Shown: piece after piece, positions 25,208 to 35,344 of the stretch
Position numbering within the stretch: position 1 is the stretch's first letter
Layout of the letters: each line of letters begins with the position of its first letter
DNA from: DATBJG01 sp963790545
GTDB lineage: Bacteria; Acidobacteriota; Vicinamibacteria; Vicinamibacterales; JAMQPK01
DNA length: 64,000 nt
Direction of reading: 5' to 3'
NCBI GenBank assembly: GCA_963790545.1
Contig: CAWBPA010000016.1
Location: forward strand, 186,001 to 250,000
Position numbers and translations under genes: made by a program
The notes under the pieces: model-generated
What the model was told of the DNA's origin: nothing
What the model saw: the letters and a program-made list of their open reading frames with translations, nothing else
Database searches by the model: none

Positions 25208-26044
25208 ATGAAGACCCAAGCCGAAAAGGCCGCCGACTTTGCCACCCTTCACGCCGCGCCCGGCGCCTTTGTCGCGCCCAATCCATGGGATCCCGGCTCG
25301 GCTCGCATTCTGGCGGGCCTCGGCTTCAAGGCGCTGACCACGACCAGCTCCGGCTACGCCCGCTCGATTGGCGTCACGGATCACAAAGCCGGCCGCGACA
25401 GTGTCCTGGCCCACATCCGCGCCATGGCCGCGGTTGTGGACCTGCCGATAAGTGCCGATCTAGAGAACGGATTCGGCCGCGAACCCGCGACGGTCGCTGA
25501 AACCATTCGTCTGGGCGCAGCGTCCGGGCTGGTCGGAGGCTCGATCGAAGACGCCACGGGGGACGCCGACAATCCGATCTTCGACATCGCGCACGCCGCC
25601 GACCGCATTCGCGCCGCCGCGGAGGCCGCGCGCCAACTTCCGTTCCGGTTCATGGTCACGGGCCGAACGGACAACTATCTGCATGGCCGGTCAGACCTCG
25701 CCGACGCCATCCGCCGCCTGCAGGCGTACCAAGAAGCCGGCGCGGACGTCCTCCTGGCCACCGGCCTGCCGACCGCCGCAGCTATTCGTTCGATCGTCGC
25801 CTCCGTGGACCGCCCGGTCCATGTGCTGATCGGGCCCCGCGATCGCCTTCTCACCGTAGCCGGCCTCGCCGAGATCGGTGTCAAACGCATCAGCATTGGC
25901 GGCGCTCTCGCGAGCGCAGCCTATTCCGGCCTCATCCGCGCCGCCCGGGAACTTGCAGAAGGGTCGCTGGACTGGACGAGATCGGTGATCCCGGGAGCGG
26001 AGATCGACGCTCTGCTCGGCAGGGGCGCGGGTGAAGCGCTGTAA
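25208..26044 (+). CDS. Isocitrate lyase/PEP mutase superfamily protein
   Basis: These (beta/alpha)8 enzymes cleave or form C-C or C-P bonds in 2-hydroxy acids using Mg2+. The product begins FATLHAAPGAFVAPNPWDPG, then LTTTSSGYARSIGVTDH, DLPISADLENGFG (metal-binding acidic segment), GGSIEDATGD and FMVTGRTDNYLHGR. It lacks the KKCGH signature of true isocitrate lyases and fits the PEP mutase/2-methylisocitrate lyase-like group. Start 25208 is chosen over 25178 by similarity to family starts. Specific substrate unknown. Confidence 0.85.
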   Translation: MKTQAEKAADFATLHAAPGAFVAPNPWDPGSARILAGLGFKALTTTSSGYARSIGVTDHKAGRDSVLAHIRAMAAVVDLPISADLENGFGREPATVAETIRLGAASGLVGGSIEDATGDADNPIFDIAHAADRIRAAAEAARQLPFRFMVTGRTDNYLHGRSDLADAIRRLQAYQEAGADVLLATGLPTAAAIRSIVASVDRPVHVLIGPRDRLLTVAGLAEIGVKRISIGGALASAAYSGLIRAARELAEGSLDWTRSVIPGAEIDALLGRGAGEAL

Positions 26045-26074
26045 GTGCAGCGATGAGGCGGGGCCAGATGCGAA

Positions 26075-26347
26075 TTGTCCCGGTATACCCCTGCGGCCAG
26101 AGAAAAGCCTGTCGATAATATTGCCGTGCCCTGGTGGATCCGCGTGGAAGCGTCCGTTGTGATTGCCGCTCTTAGCCTTGTCGTGGCGCTCGTAACCTAT
26201 CCGAACATCGTCCCCGCCATGCCGCTTTTTGCGCTCGCTATCGTGTGGATGCTTGTCACTTCCCGTTTCCGGCGAACCTTTCGGGATGCCCGCCACCGAT
26301 CCCGTGCCGCCGCCGACGAGCGCGAGTATCGACGATCGAAATCGTAA
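26075..26347 (+). CDS. Small membrane protein, two helices
   Basis: Two hydrophobic helices (VVIAALSLVVALVTYP and MPLFALAIVWMLVTSRF) are followed by an arginine-rich cytoplasmic tail. The first start is TTG 26075; GTG 26126 (VPWWIRVEAS) is an alternative. It lies 30 bp after the PEP-mutase-like gene, so it may be co-transcribed. Function unknown. Confidence 0.5.
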   Translation: MSRYTPAAREKPVDNIAVPWWIRVEASVVIAALSLVVALVTYPNIVPAMPLFALAIVWMLVTSRFRRTFRDARHRSRAAADEREYRRSKS

Positions 26348-26357
26348 GGTTTCGTGA

Positions 26358-27590
<1,233 letters not shown>

Positions 27591-27618
27591 AGGCAGGTCA
27601 GCTATTGGTTCAGAGCCA

Positions 27619-28506
27619 TCACTTGGGTGGCGGGCCACTTGGTGGCTCGGGCGGCGGGGGCGTGATCATCCGGTGTTCCATTGTTTGGGCGTGATTCTCA
27701 CAAAACGCTTCGATCAGTTCGGTATCTGGGAGCAGGTTCAACCGGGTTGTTACCGTCCAGGGCTTTTGGTAGGCCTTTGGGTCGTCAATCGTGACTGCCA
27801 GCTCGATGCGACCAAAATCCATGCGTCGAAATCGCTCGGTCACGCGCAACGCATCGCTGTGGGGCCGCGCGACCTGCGTATCCAGCCATCCCGCGTCTCT
27901 GAAACCAGTCGTCTCGACAACAAACACGTCCTCGTCCCAGCGTCCCACTGAATAACCCAGCCACGTTGGCTCGCTGCTGGCCGGAAGCCCCCGTCCGTCT
28001 GTGAACACCTGGCGGAATATCATGCCCACCAACGTCTCGTGCAAGAACACCGTGAGCTGCGGCGTTTGCATGATCTTGAACGGTGCGCCCGCGAAGTTTA
28101 TTCGAGGCATGCCTGGCGGGAGACAGTAGCCGTAGGGATCGTCGATGTGATTGCGACTTTCGCGTTGCTTCTGGATTGCTGCCGCCCAGGGCGTCATCGC
28201 GACGTCCTCGGGCTTCAGGTCTTTCGCGATGTTGAAGAACAAGCTTTTGAGAAAGCAGGCGTCGCGGCCATAGATGGCGCAGTCGGCCACCCAGATGCCT
28301 GAAAGGTCCGGCTTGCCATCGGAGGTCCGGGGAGTCGGCGCAGCCAGATTCGGCTTGCCATCCGGGAGGCGCGGGATCCCTGGTGTGGGATGGTTCAACC
28401 ACTGCGCGTGCAGGACTGGTGCGTTCACGGCAAGAACCGACAGGATGACGAGCCTGGTGGCCCATCTCCTCTTCTGCCCAGTGCGAAGTTGAATCAAGCG
28501 GCGCAT
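27619..28506 (-). CDS. Secreted protein of the W(E/D)xDxxVVxTxGF family
   Basis: The mature protein begins QWLNHPTPGIPRLPDGKPNL and repeats DGKPDLSGIWVADC, a DGKPDLTG-type motif typical of a large uncharacterised secreted family in Acidobacteriota. Further conserved points are LGYSVGRWDEDVFVVETTGF, SDALRVTERFRRMDFG and YQKPWTVTTRLNLLPDTEL. A signal peptide precedes it. Start 28506 is chosen because 28530 overlaps the upstream gene. Related proteins occur at 30866, 31764, 53315 and 57999. The function of the family is not known to me. Confidence 0.8.
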   Translation of the reverse strand: MRRLIQLRTGQKRRWATRLVILSVLAVNAPVLHAQWLNHPTPGIPRLPDGKPNLAAPTPRTSDGKPDLSGIWVADCAIYGRDACFLKSLFFNIAKDLKPEDVAMTPWAAAIQKQRESRNHIDDPYGYCLPPGMPRINFAGAPFKIMQTPQLTVFLHETLVGMIFRQVFTDGRGLPASSEPTWLGYSVGRWDEDVFVVETTGFRDAGWLDTQVARPHSDALRVTERFRRMDFGRIELAVTIDDPKAYQKPWTVTTRLNLLPDTELIEAFCENHAQTMEHRMITPPPPEPPSGPPPK

Positions 28507-28522
28507 AGCTGGATCGTCAGTC

Positions 28523-29413
28523 TCAGACATTCATGATTTCAAAGCACTGCTCGAGGCTCTTGATTGGATCGCGCCCCGGACCCGGTCTGTATTCGTGGGC
28601 CACGAACCCGGAGTACCCGAGGTCCGCAATCGCGTTTGCTATGAAGCGGTAGTTGAGTTCCTGCGTCTCGTCGATCTCCATGCGGCTCGGCACCCCGGCC
28701 ACATGAATATGACAGACGAAATCAAAGTTGTCGCGCAGATTTCGGGTGACGTCTCCGTCGGCAATCTGCACGTGATAGATGTCGTACACGATTTTCACGC
28801 GAGGCGAATTCACCTTCCGGCAGACATCAAGGCCCCAGCCAAGGCGATTGAAGACCTGGTCTGTGCGCTGGTCCGCAGCGACCTTGGAATTGGTGATCTC
28901 CATGCAGAGCGTCACACCTTTTTGCTCCGCATAGCCCTTGACGCGGTTGAGGATCGCCACGGCATTGTCGGCCGCCTCTTCGTATGACATGCCACGGCGC
29001 TCGCCCGGCAGCGCGATGAGATTCGGACAGCCGAGCTCTGTGCACATGTCAATGCCCGCGTGAAAGGCTTCTTCGAAGCGGCCGTGCAGTTCCTTGCGGA
29101 TCAAACCGTCCTGGAAACTGGTACCGGTGCCGGTCATCAAAACCGGCGTGAGGCCGTGCTGCTTGAGAATCGGCACTTGCTGGGCCGTGGGCAGATCGAT
29201 GCCCTTGAATCCGATTCGGGCGAGAATCCGGCACCGCTCTTCGAACGAGAAGTTCGTCCCGGTCCACACCGAAGCCATCACGCTCTGCCTGATGCGTGTG
29301 CGGGAACGCGCGCCAGGCGAGTTCTGTGACGCCAGCACCGATGGAGGAACCAGGACTGGCGAGGCTGCCAGCGGCGCGGCCGCCAGCCCGGCGAGAAATT
29401 CTCTTCTGTTCAT
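28523..29413 (-). CDS. Hydroxypyruvate isomerase-like sugar isomerase/epimerase
   Basis: The product has a Tat-type start (MNRREFLAG) and a TIM-barrel of the xylose-isomerase-like superfamily: ERCRILARIGFKGIDLPTA, NLIALPGERRGMSYEEAADN, the metal Glu in LCMEITNSKV, IVYDIYHVQIADGD with a metal Asp/His, HIHVAGVPSRMEIDETQELN and YSGFVAHEYRPG with the second metal Glu. These are the family's isomerase ligands. The Tat signal suggests periplasmic export. The larger frame upstream to 30193 has a different gene character and is not used. Confidence 0.85.
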   Translation of the reverse strand: MNRREFLAGLAAAPLAASPVLVPPSVLASQNSPGARSRTRIRQSVMASVWTGTNFSFEERCRILARIGFKGIDLPTAQQVPILKQHGLTPVLMTGTGTSFQDGLIRKELHGRFEEAFHAGIDMCTELGCPNLIALPGERRGMSYEEAADNAVAILNRVKGYAEQKGVTLCMEITNSKVAADQRTDQVFNRLGWGLDVCRKVNSPRVKIVYDIYHVQIADGDVTRNLRDNFDFVCHIHVAGVPSRMEIDETQELNYRFIANAIADLGYSGFVAHEYRPGPGRDPIKSLEQCFEIMNV

Positions 29414-29454
29414 GCCGGCATCATACGACGGCTTGCCCCCGGAATTGACGCGAC

Positions 29455-30006
29455 TCAGCGGCGATCGCGAAGGCCCGCGAACCGCGCGGCCCGTTGTTCG
29501 GGCGAGAGCGCGAGCGCCCAGGTCCATGCGCTGTCGTAGTCGTAGAGGCCCTTGCGGCCTCGCTCCACCTGCACCATGCGATCGGCGAAATCTTGACCAT
29601 AGAGAGCTATCCACATCTCGTACAGGACGAGAAACAGCTTGCGATGTTCGTCGATCTCGTCGCGGGTGCGGATACCACCCAGAAGGCGATGTCCCAGCTC
29701 GTGGACGAGCGTCGCGCGTTTGACCTCGTCCGGATAGCTGGCCCGAAGTCTCATGGGTCTGTCGCCGAACCCTGAGTAACTCACACCTTCCAATACGATC
29801 GCGCGCACCCGTCGATCGGTGAATCGAATACCGCTGATCTTTTCCATGACCTCGACCATGCGAGCACCGTCTTTGCGCCAGATATCCGTGTATATCGTCG
29901 CAGCGGCGTCGAATGTCGGGGACTCGGGCACGAACTCCATCTCGACTGGTGTCCCGCTCGTAGCCGCCTGCGTGAACAGGGCCAGCACGATCCAATGGAG
30001 CAGCAA
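29455..30006 (-). CDS. Putative zinc metallopeptidase, exported
   Basis: The 183-residue product begins with a signal peptide (LHWIVLALFTQAATSG). Near residue 102 it has LVHELGHRLLGG, an HExxH zincin motif, followed by a likely third ligand further on. The surrounding helices (LFLVLYEMWIALYGQDFADRM) are consistent with a small secreted peptidase. No family name is assigned. It lies between the isomerase gene and the hypothetical gene at 30028 in the same direction. Confidence 0.62.
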   Translation of the reverse strand: MLLHWIVLALFTQAATSGTPVEMEFVPESPTFDAAATIYTDIWRKDGARMVEVMEKISGIRFTDRRVRAIVLEGVSYSGFGDRPMRLRASYPDEVKRATLVHELGHRLLGGIRTRDEIDEHRKLFLVLYEMWIALYGQDFADRMVQVERGRKGLYDYDSAWTWALALSPEQRAARFAGLRDRR

Positions 30007-30027
30007 TCAGACCTCCTGTTCCGTCTA

Positions 30028-30690
30028 TTACGGACGCATCTGGCCGCAGATAATTGGCATCATCTTCTTCATCAGTGGATCGTCGAGGCTGAGGTCGCAG
30101 CGGAGATATTCGAACAGCTCGGGCGATCGCTTGACGACCCCACCGATGGGATCGACCGGCGGCGGGTCGTCGGGCGGTGCAGGATTGACCCATCGATAGC
30201 CGACGATCGAGGGTCCGTTCGTGCTGTCCACGAAATCCACGAGCACGACATTGGTCTCCCTGAGGGAAATCTCCTGATTCAGGATCGTCACCGTGCTCTT
30301 GTCGTAGTCGAACTCCATCGTGAAGGTCAGGCCGCCCTCAGAGAAGTAGACATATGCGGACGACCCGCCTCCCCCGGCCCCCGACCCGCCACCGCCACCG
30401 CTCGAGCCGCCACGGCCCTTCGAAAACCAGCCCGGTGAGCCCCGCCACAACACAAGTAATGTCGTGACGCTCCCGTCCGCGAAGGCCTCGTGCGATGCCC
30501 ACGAGGCGACCACGGTCGGCGAGACCACTCGTGACGTGCTCATTCCACTGCCCCCGCGTCCGATTCGGGGAGCCTGCGCCGACACTCCGAATGTTGTCAG
30601 CCCCGCGAGCACGAACGCGACGGTCAGCGTCAGCATCATTACACTCTGCGTGAGAGTCTTTACAATGGGACTCGTCCGTTCGACGGCCAT
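30028..30690 (-). CDS. Secreted Gly/Ser-rich protein
   Basis: From ATG 30690 the product has a signal peptide (LTLTVAFVLAGLTTFG), a basic and glycine-rich low-complexity tract near the middle (alternating Gly and Ser) and a C-terminal part with proline repeats. It includes LVLWRGSPGWFSKGRGG and FTMEFDYDKSTVTILNQEIS. I recognise no domain. The unrelated 5' extension to 30807 lies in a repeat element. Confidence 0.5.
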   Translation of the reverse strand: MAVERTSPIVKTLTQSVMMLTLTVAFVLAGLTTFGVSAQAPRIGRGGSGMSTSRVVSPTVVASWASHEAFADGSVTTLLVLWRGSPGWFSKGRGGSSGGGGGSGAGGGGSSAYVYFSEGGLTFTMEFDYDKSTVTILNQEISLRETNVVLVDFVDSTNGPSIVGYRWVNPAPPDDPPPVDPIGGVVKRSPELFEYLRCDLSLDDPLMKKMMPIICGQMRP

Positions 30691-30700
30691 TGGTCTTAGG

Positions 30701-30800
30701 CCCAACACGGAGGACGCAGGGGCCGCTGAGGAACGCTGAGGAATCCTAACCTTAAGGATTTCTCTGCGGGCTCCGCGTCCCCGGCGCCCCCAGCGCTGAA
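30701..30800. repeat. Imperfect palindrome, family B, copy 2
   Basis: GGAGGACGCAGGGGCCGCTG and CTCTGCGGGCTCCGCGTCC are imperfect inverted repeats around a centre with TAACCTTAAGGATT. The composition and arrangement resemble 6235-6331. It lies upstream of the 30028 gene, between it and the paralogue gene at 30866. Confidence 0.55.
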
Positions 30801-30865
30801 AATTCACAGGCTGTAAGTTTTCACTTCAGGCTGCGTTTTCAGCAGCCTGCCAGAGCTCCGTGACC

Positions 30866-31756
30866 TCAAGGGCGGCCTCCCTGGCTGGGCAGCTCCGGGA
30901 CACGTTCGGGAGCCACGTACTGTTCCCGCAGTCGTTTGCGGTACTCCGGATACAACGTGGCTGCCCCGCCGCGGAGCCCCTCGCGCGGAAGGTTGAACTT
31001 GTCCGTCATTTCGGTCAGGAACGGGTTCGTGCCGGGCAGATAGTGCGGCACCTCGCCAGCCGGCCGGACAATCTCCACGGCTGGCTCGCACGGTTCGGTC
31101 GGCAGCCTCACGGTCGCCGGATCGTTCACCCAGGTCCTGCTGCGCAGGTACGGCTCCTCGAGGTAAATCGGGTCGTACACGATCATCACAATCATCAGGC
31201 GGTCTCCGTGGCGAACGATGTGCTCGCGGATGGTCGCCTGATTGCTCGAGGGCACACCGTTGTGCGAGAGCGCGCCCTCGGTCAAATGCGTGGTCGTCAC
31301 CTGCAACGTATCGCCGTGCCAGCGGCCCGTGGAAAAACCGGCAGGGCTGTGGCGGGCGACGGGCGAGGGATGCGGCCGGCCGTCCATCCAGATCATCCGA
31401 GGATTCCGATCGATCGCCCCGCTCATTTTCCAGGCCACGACGCGGCCGGAGATCAGATCGATCTCGGAGCTAATCTGCAGGCTTTGCGGTCCCCTGACCA
31501 CGTAATGGCTGGTGTACATGATGCACTGCCGTTCCGGCATGGCCTGGTACGAGAGCAGGAACGCGTCGGCGCGCGCCCGCGCCTCGTCGTTGATCGGAAG
31601 CCCCGTGTAATCGCCCGGAAGCATGCCTTCGAGATCCTCGTGGTTCCGGGCCGCCCAGACTCCAGTCAGATCGATCTGCGCGACGGCTGGCGCACCGCTC
31701 AGCAGCACCAGCATCACCGCTATTGCCGCACGCTTTGTGATATTCGCACTCGTCAT
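30866..31756 (-). CDS. Secreted paralogue of the DLTGVW/GDTLQV family
   Basis: After a signal peptide ending AVAQ the mature protein opens with IDLTGVWAARNHEDLEGMLP and includes SPAGFSTGRWHGDTLQVTTT, HLTEGALSHNGVPSS and LEEPYLRSRTWVNDP. It is in the same loose family as 27619 and 53315. The start at 31756 is at the signal peptide; the gap to the gene upstream is 7 bp, so it is the last gene of a three-gene run (33619 to 30866). Function unknown. Confidence 0.75.
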   Translation of the reverse strand: MTSANITKRAAIAVMLVLLSGAPAVAQIDLTGVWAARNHEDLEGMLPGDYTGLPINDEARARADAFLLSYQAMPERQCIMYTSHYVVRGPQSLQISSEIDLISGRVVAWKMSGAIDRNPRMIWMDGRPHPSPVARHSPAGFSTGRWHGDTLQVTTTHLTEGALSHNGVPSSNQATIREHIVRHGDRLMIVMIVYDPIYLEEPYLRSRTWVNDPATVRLPTEPCEPAVEIVRPAGEVPHYLPGTNPFLTEMTDKFNLPREGLRGGAATLYPEYRKRLREQYVAPERVPELPSQGGRP

Positions 31757-31763
31757 GATTGGC

Positions 31764-32576
31764 TCACCATCGAGTCGAGCAGGGGGAAGGATCCCATTTC
31801 GATCCGTCCGGCTCGCGCTTGAAGGCCGGACTGGTCTCATACGGCTGCTGCAGATATGTGGAATCGACAATCGTCGTCGTGATGACCAGCCAGTCCGCGC
31901 CGTCGGGCTCGTCGAAGAGGTCCCAGTACTCCGTCATCGACGCCCCCGAACTGTAGGGCACACCATTTCTGCGCAGATACCCGGGGCGCAGGTTGCTCGT
32001 CACGACCTCGAGGCTGCCGTAACCCGATCCCTCACTACGTTGGTTTGCGCCTCCCTCGCCACCTTGCGCGCCACCAGTCGGGAGACCAACCCATCGCGCC
32101 ACCGAGTGACCCTGCCATGTTGGCCGCCCGCGCGCGGGCGCCCGATTGAAGTGGAACAGCCTCGTCTGCATGCCAGCATCCGTCTCAACTCGCAACGTGG
32201 TGTCGTCCTGCCACGTGATGTGGAGGCGCCCGGGAACGCGCATCAGGCCTCCCGCGCCAAACGCCTTGCACGCCTCGCCGGCCGCCTCGTCCTTTGCCGG
32301 ATCCCACACCTCAGCCACACGCCGCGCCTCCGCGTTCATCGGGATGCCGCCAATGACACCGAAGAAATCCCCTTTCGCGGGCATGACCATGCGGAACCGC
32401 CAGTCCTTGTTGACGACCGACACCCAATAGCCGGTGAGATCGATGGGCGCGCTCGCCTTCGCCGAAGACACCGGCGTCGCCGCGCGGCGTTCCTGCGCTG
32501 CGATCACGCCGCCAATGCCGAGCGCCAGGACGGCGGTGAACATGAGTGTTGGCCGATTGATGGTCCATCCAGTCAT
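31764..32576 (-). CDS. Secreted paralogue of the DLTGYW family
   Basis: After a leader (LMFTAVLALGIGGVIAAQ) the product has PIDLTGYWVSVVNKDWRFRM, LMRVPGRLHITWQDDTTLRV and TSNLRPGYLRRNGVPYSSGA, closely parallel to the 30866 product. Its ATG at 32576 overlaps the stop of the MBL gene as ATGA, implying translational coupling. The length is about 270 residues. A glycine-rich loop interrupts the middle. Function unknown. Confidence 0.75.
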   Translation of the reverse strand: MTGWTINRPTLMFTAVLALGIGGVIAAQERRAATPVSSAKASAPIDLTGYWVSVVNKDWRFRMVMPAKGDFFGVIGGIPMNAEARRVAEVWDPAKDEAAGEACKAFGAGGLMRVPGRLHITWQDDTTLRVETDAGMQTRLFHFNRAPARGRPTWQGHSVARWVGLPTGGAQGGEGGANQRSEGSGYGSLEVVTSNLRPGYLRRNGVPYSSGASMTEYWDLFDEPDGADWLVITTTIVDSTYLQQPYETSPAFKREPDGSKWDPSPCSTRW

Positions 32577-33619
32577 TTCCGAGCCCCTCCCTGGACCGTC
32601 AGACTCTTGTAGATCGCCTCGACAAACATGCGTGTGGTCCACGTGCCGGTCTCGGATCCGTACTGCCGCCGGTAGCCCGCTGTTGGATCGGCTTGCTGAA
32701 TCTCTTCCAGTGTCTTCCCCTTTTTGATGAGGTCCTCAATCCGATCTCGAATAATCGACACCATGTCCCGATAGTCGACGACATCGGTCGTCGTGCACAG
32801 GCGTCCGTGACCGGGCACGATCAACGTTCCGTCTTCCTGGTAAGGAAACGGCGTCGGCGAGAACGTCATCTCGAGAATGCGGTTCAAGCTGTCGAGAACG
32901 CCCTGAATGGAGCCGCCCTTGTCGAGATCGATGACCGGAAAGCGCGTCACATCGAAGACATCTCCGGTCATCAGCACGTCGGATCGCCTGAAGTACACCA
33001 GACTGTCGCCGTCTGTGTGGGCCGCGGGCTGGTACATGATCTGAATGGCTTCCCCATTCAGCACCAGCTTGCGTTGGCGTTCTCCGATAGCGGGCGAATA
33101 AGTGCTCGTCGGCCAGGCGGCTGCTGGATATGGCGCTTGTTTGCCGGTTGGCGCCGACATCCGGGTCAGAACGCTCTCCTCAGCGAGGATCGGCGCAAAG
33201 TCGCGGTCGACAAATCCTTCCCGCCGATACCCGGCGGGCACAATGGGCTGCCCCGCGGCCGATAACGTGGCATTGCCCCCGACATGATCGGCATCAGCAC
33301 TGGTGTTGATGATGTAACGAATCGGCCGCGGCGTGAGTCGCTTGATTGCCGCAAGCAGAGCGTCCGCCGTCTCGGCACGGCCCGTGTCGGTGATGACCAT
33401 ACCGTCCGCGCCAATGTGGACGACAACATTGCCGCCAGCGCCGGCAATCATGTAGATGTTCGGCTTGATCTCGAGGACTGTCAGCGCGTCGCTGCTTTGT
33501 GCCCCCGCTTGTGCTGAGACGGGTACCGACGAGCCTGCGACCTGACACACGACAACGGCTACGAGCGACGCCCGCAGCCATCCATTCGCACGACTACGTG
33601 TGCGGATGACGATGCTCAT
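32573..33619 (-). CDS. MBL-fold protein with degenerate metal motif, exported
   Basis: The 348-residue product has a signal peptide, then a metallo-beta-lactamase fold: NIYMIAGAGGNVVVHIGADG, MVITDTGR, INTSADADHVGGNATLS, IMYQPAAHTDGDSLVYF, MTGDVF and TLIVPGHGRL. The usual HxHxDH signature reads S107-A-D109-A-D111-H112, so both histidines of the HxH pair are replaced while the Asp-His pair and later His residues remain. At most one metal site is expected to be intact. It heads a run with the two DLTG-family genes. Confidence 0.85.
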   Translation of the reverse strand: MSIVIRTRSRANGWLRASLVAVVVCQVAGSSVPVSAQAGAQSSDALTVLEIKPNIYMIAGAGGNVVVHIGADGMVITDTGRAETADALLAAIKRLTPRPIRYIINTSADADHVGGNATLSAAGQPIVPAGYRREGFVDRDFAPILAEESVLTRMSAPTGKQAPYPAAAWPTSTYSPAIGERQRKLVLNGEAIQIMYQPAAHTDGDSLVYFRRSDVLMTGDVFDVTRFPVIDLDKGGSIQGVLDSLNRILEMTFSPTPFPYQEDGTLIVPGHGRLCTTTDVVDYRDMVSIIRDRIEDLIKKGKTLEEIQQADPTAGYRRQYGSETGTWTTRMFVEAIYKSLTVQGGARK

Positions 33620-33712
33620 ACAAGACCCCCCCGACGGTCAGCGCCCATTCTACGCCTCGCGTCCCGAGGCCGATAAGCCGACCTCCACAACGAGCCTGAC
33701 TTCTAAGAGCAT

Positions 33713-33810
33713 GTTGCGAAATGAGGTCGTAGGGCGGGCCTTGCTTTGTAGGCCCGCCTGGAGCCGGGTCCAAAGAGCAGGACCCGGCCTACGTACTGCA
33801 ATTTCGCAAT
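33713..33810. repeat. Nested palindromic intergenic repeat, family A, copy 2
   Basis: An outer stem TTGCGAAAT (33714-33722) pairs with ATTTCGCAA (33801-33809). Inside are two perfect hairpins: GGCGGGCCT/AGGCCCGCC (33733-33741 and 33750-33758) and GCCGGGTCC/GGACCCGGC (33763-33771 and 33780-33788). The second hairpin and all bases up to the outer arm are identical to copy 1 at 1343-1389. The extra hairpin suggests that copy 1 is a shortened form. Confidence 0.8.
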
Positions 33811-33865
33811 GCGCATTAAGTGGCAGGGCCAAAGAAGCGGGCAGGGACTGCGGTCGCCATGGCCC

Positions 33866-34618
33866 TTACTGAGCCCAGCGAACCTCCGTCATCACCAGAA
33901 ATGAGGCGCCTCGTTTGTCTGGCGATCGGTAGGCTCCCTTCGCCTTGAGTCTGTCGGCGGCAATCGCAGTCATTTCCCAACCATCGGCCTCGTCGGCCGA
34001 CCAACAAGCTGAAGCGAGTTTGAGATAGCGATACTCTTCCCCGTACGTGCGCACTTGCCGTACGCGATGCTTGACTGGCTCAGTGATCGACTCGTTTGCC
34101 CATGACCACAGCCAGGTGTTACTGCGGGTGGATAAACTCCCCACGAACTGGATGTCTGCCACGACTTCGACCCGGCCCTCCCGCGAGAAGATCAGTTGTC
34201 CGGTCTCTTGGTTCCAGTCATACCGCTGGTAACGACCCAGAGCGTATTGGGACTCCAGCTCGTCCTGGCATGCCCGTAGATATGCCACAGCCTCGCCTAC
34301 GAATCGGTTGTAGGCTGCTTCGTCTTGCTTCCAGTTGCGTTCGCGAGCACGCTCATAGCAGCGGTCACACAGAAGGCGGATGGCGGCAAAGGCCTCCGAT
34401 TGGTCGTTCCATTCGCCCTCTGATTCCCGAATCCGCTCGCAGGCGTCACACCAGGCATCGGGCCAGCGCTGGTCCGGCTCATCCTTATCTGTGCCCCAGT
34501 GAAACCCGGCGCCCGATCCGGACACCAGGTGCTGGCACACGAATGTCGCTTCGCGCACGCCGTGCTCGGGACACTCGACCTTCCTGTTTGAATCGCTCAC
34601 GATCTTCGGTTCCGGCAT
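33866..34618 (-). CDS. DUF6882-family protein
   Basis: The C-terminal half carries the DUF6882 pattern YQRYDWNQETGQLIFSREGR, VEVVADIQFVGSLSTRSNTW and LWSWANESI. The N-terminal half is Cys/His-rich (CPEHGVREATFVCQHLV, then CDACERIRESEG and LLCDRCYERARER), so it may form a zinc-binding module. Start 34618 is chosen because AGGGGGA precedes it and the first residues fit; the longer frame from 34870 is not protein-like. Function unknown. Confidence 0.78.
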   Translation of the reverse strand: MPEPKIVSDSNRKVECPEHGVREATFVCQHLVSGSGAGFHWGTDKDEPDQRWPDAWCDACERIRESEGEWNDQSEAFAAIRLLCDRCYERARERNWKQDEAAYNRFVGEAVAYLRACQDELESQYALGRYQRYDWNQETGQLIFSREGRVEVVADIQFVGSLSTRSNTWLWSWANESITEPVKHRVRQVRTYGEEYRYLKLASACWSADEADGWEMTAIAADRLKAKGAYRSPDKRGASFLVMTEVRWAQ

Positions 34619-34841
34619 TCCCCCTAACAGGTCATCGGTCGAACTCGACCGGATAATAAGCAGTGGGTATGGTCCTACGCAGCCTCTGGTGTCGGCGACG
34701 CGAACAAAGGACGCGACGCGAACTAATTCTGTTAGACGTTTGTGCAAATCTGGCACTGGCCTCACCCACGACCTCGGCGAAGACTTGGTTCTCGCAGCGG
34801 AACGGTTATTGCGAAGCGGTCGTCCGCGTCGAGCACCAACA

Positions 34842-35285
34842 ATGAGGCGCAGGACCCGCGTCATCGACAACGTCGTGATAGTTCTGCGGGGCGTTGGGGT
34901 GATGCTGGTGCTTGGGGGAGTATCGTGGGGTATCGGTCTCCTCTGCTATCGAGTCTCTCTGTGGCTTTTCTTCCACGAAACGCCGACTCCGGAGAATTGG
35001 CAGGCCGTCCTGTTGTGGTCTGGGCTGGTTTTCCTGCTCGCCTTACCCTTCCCTCTCTGGTTTTTCACACTGACCCTGCACGAGAGAATTTCCGGGCCCC
35101 GTCGCATTGTGGTCGTGCCCCTGATTGTGGCGATGACGGCGCTGGTGCCCACCACTCTCACCGGAATTTTGGAGGTTGGAGCGGGCGGATTCAGCCCGGA
35201 GGTCTTCCTTTTCTGCGTCCTGTTTGCAGTCGCGGCTGCGGCGTTCGCGCTGGCGTTCGAATTGATTGCCGACCGTCTCATCTGA
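34842..35285 (+). CDS. Membrane protein, four predicted helices
   Basis: The 147-residue product has hydrophobic segments GVGVMLVLGGVSWGIGLLCY, LWSGLVFLLALPFPLWFFTL, RIVVVPLIVAMTALVPTTL and VFLFCVLFAVAAAAFALAF. Start 34842 is chosen after an upstream AC-rich stretch because the arginine-rich start MRRRTRV fits a positive-inside membrane protein. No family is recognised. It is divergent from the DUF6882 gene. Confidence 0.62.
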   Translation: MRRRTRVIDNVVIVLRGVGVMLVLGGVSWGIGLLCYRVSLWLFFHETPTPENWQAVLLWSGLVFLLALPFPLWFFTLTLHERISGPRRIVVVPLIVAMTALVPTTLTGILEVGAGGFSPEVFLFCVLFAVAAAAFALAFELIADRLI

Positions 35286-35344
35286 GCCGCGTCGCGGAGA
35301 GTTGGTGTTAAACGGTTTAGAATCTTCCCGAAAGACGATTTCCG

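Noticed and set aside
28523..30193. 556-codon single gene
   Set aside because: The N-terminal 260 codons have no protein-like character and overlap the zincin gene; the real isomerase-like gene starts at 29413 with a Tat signal.
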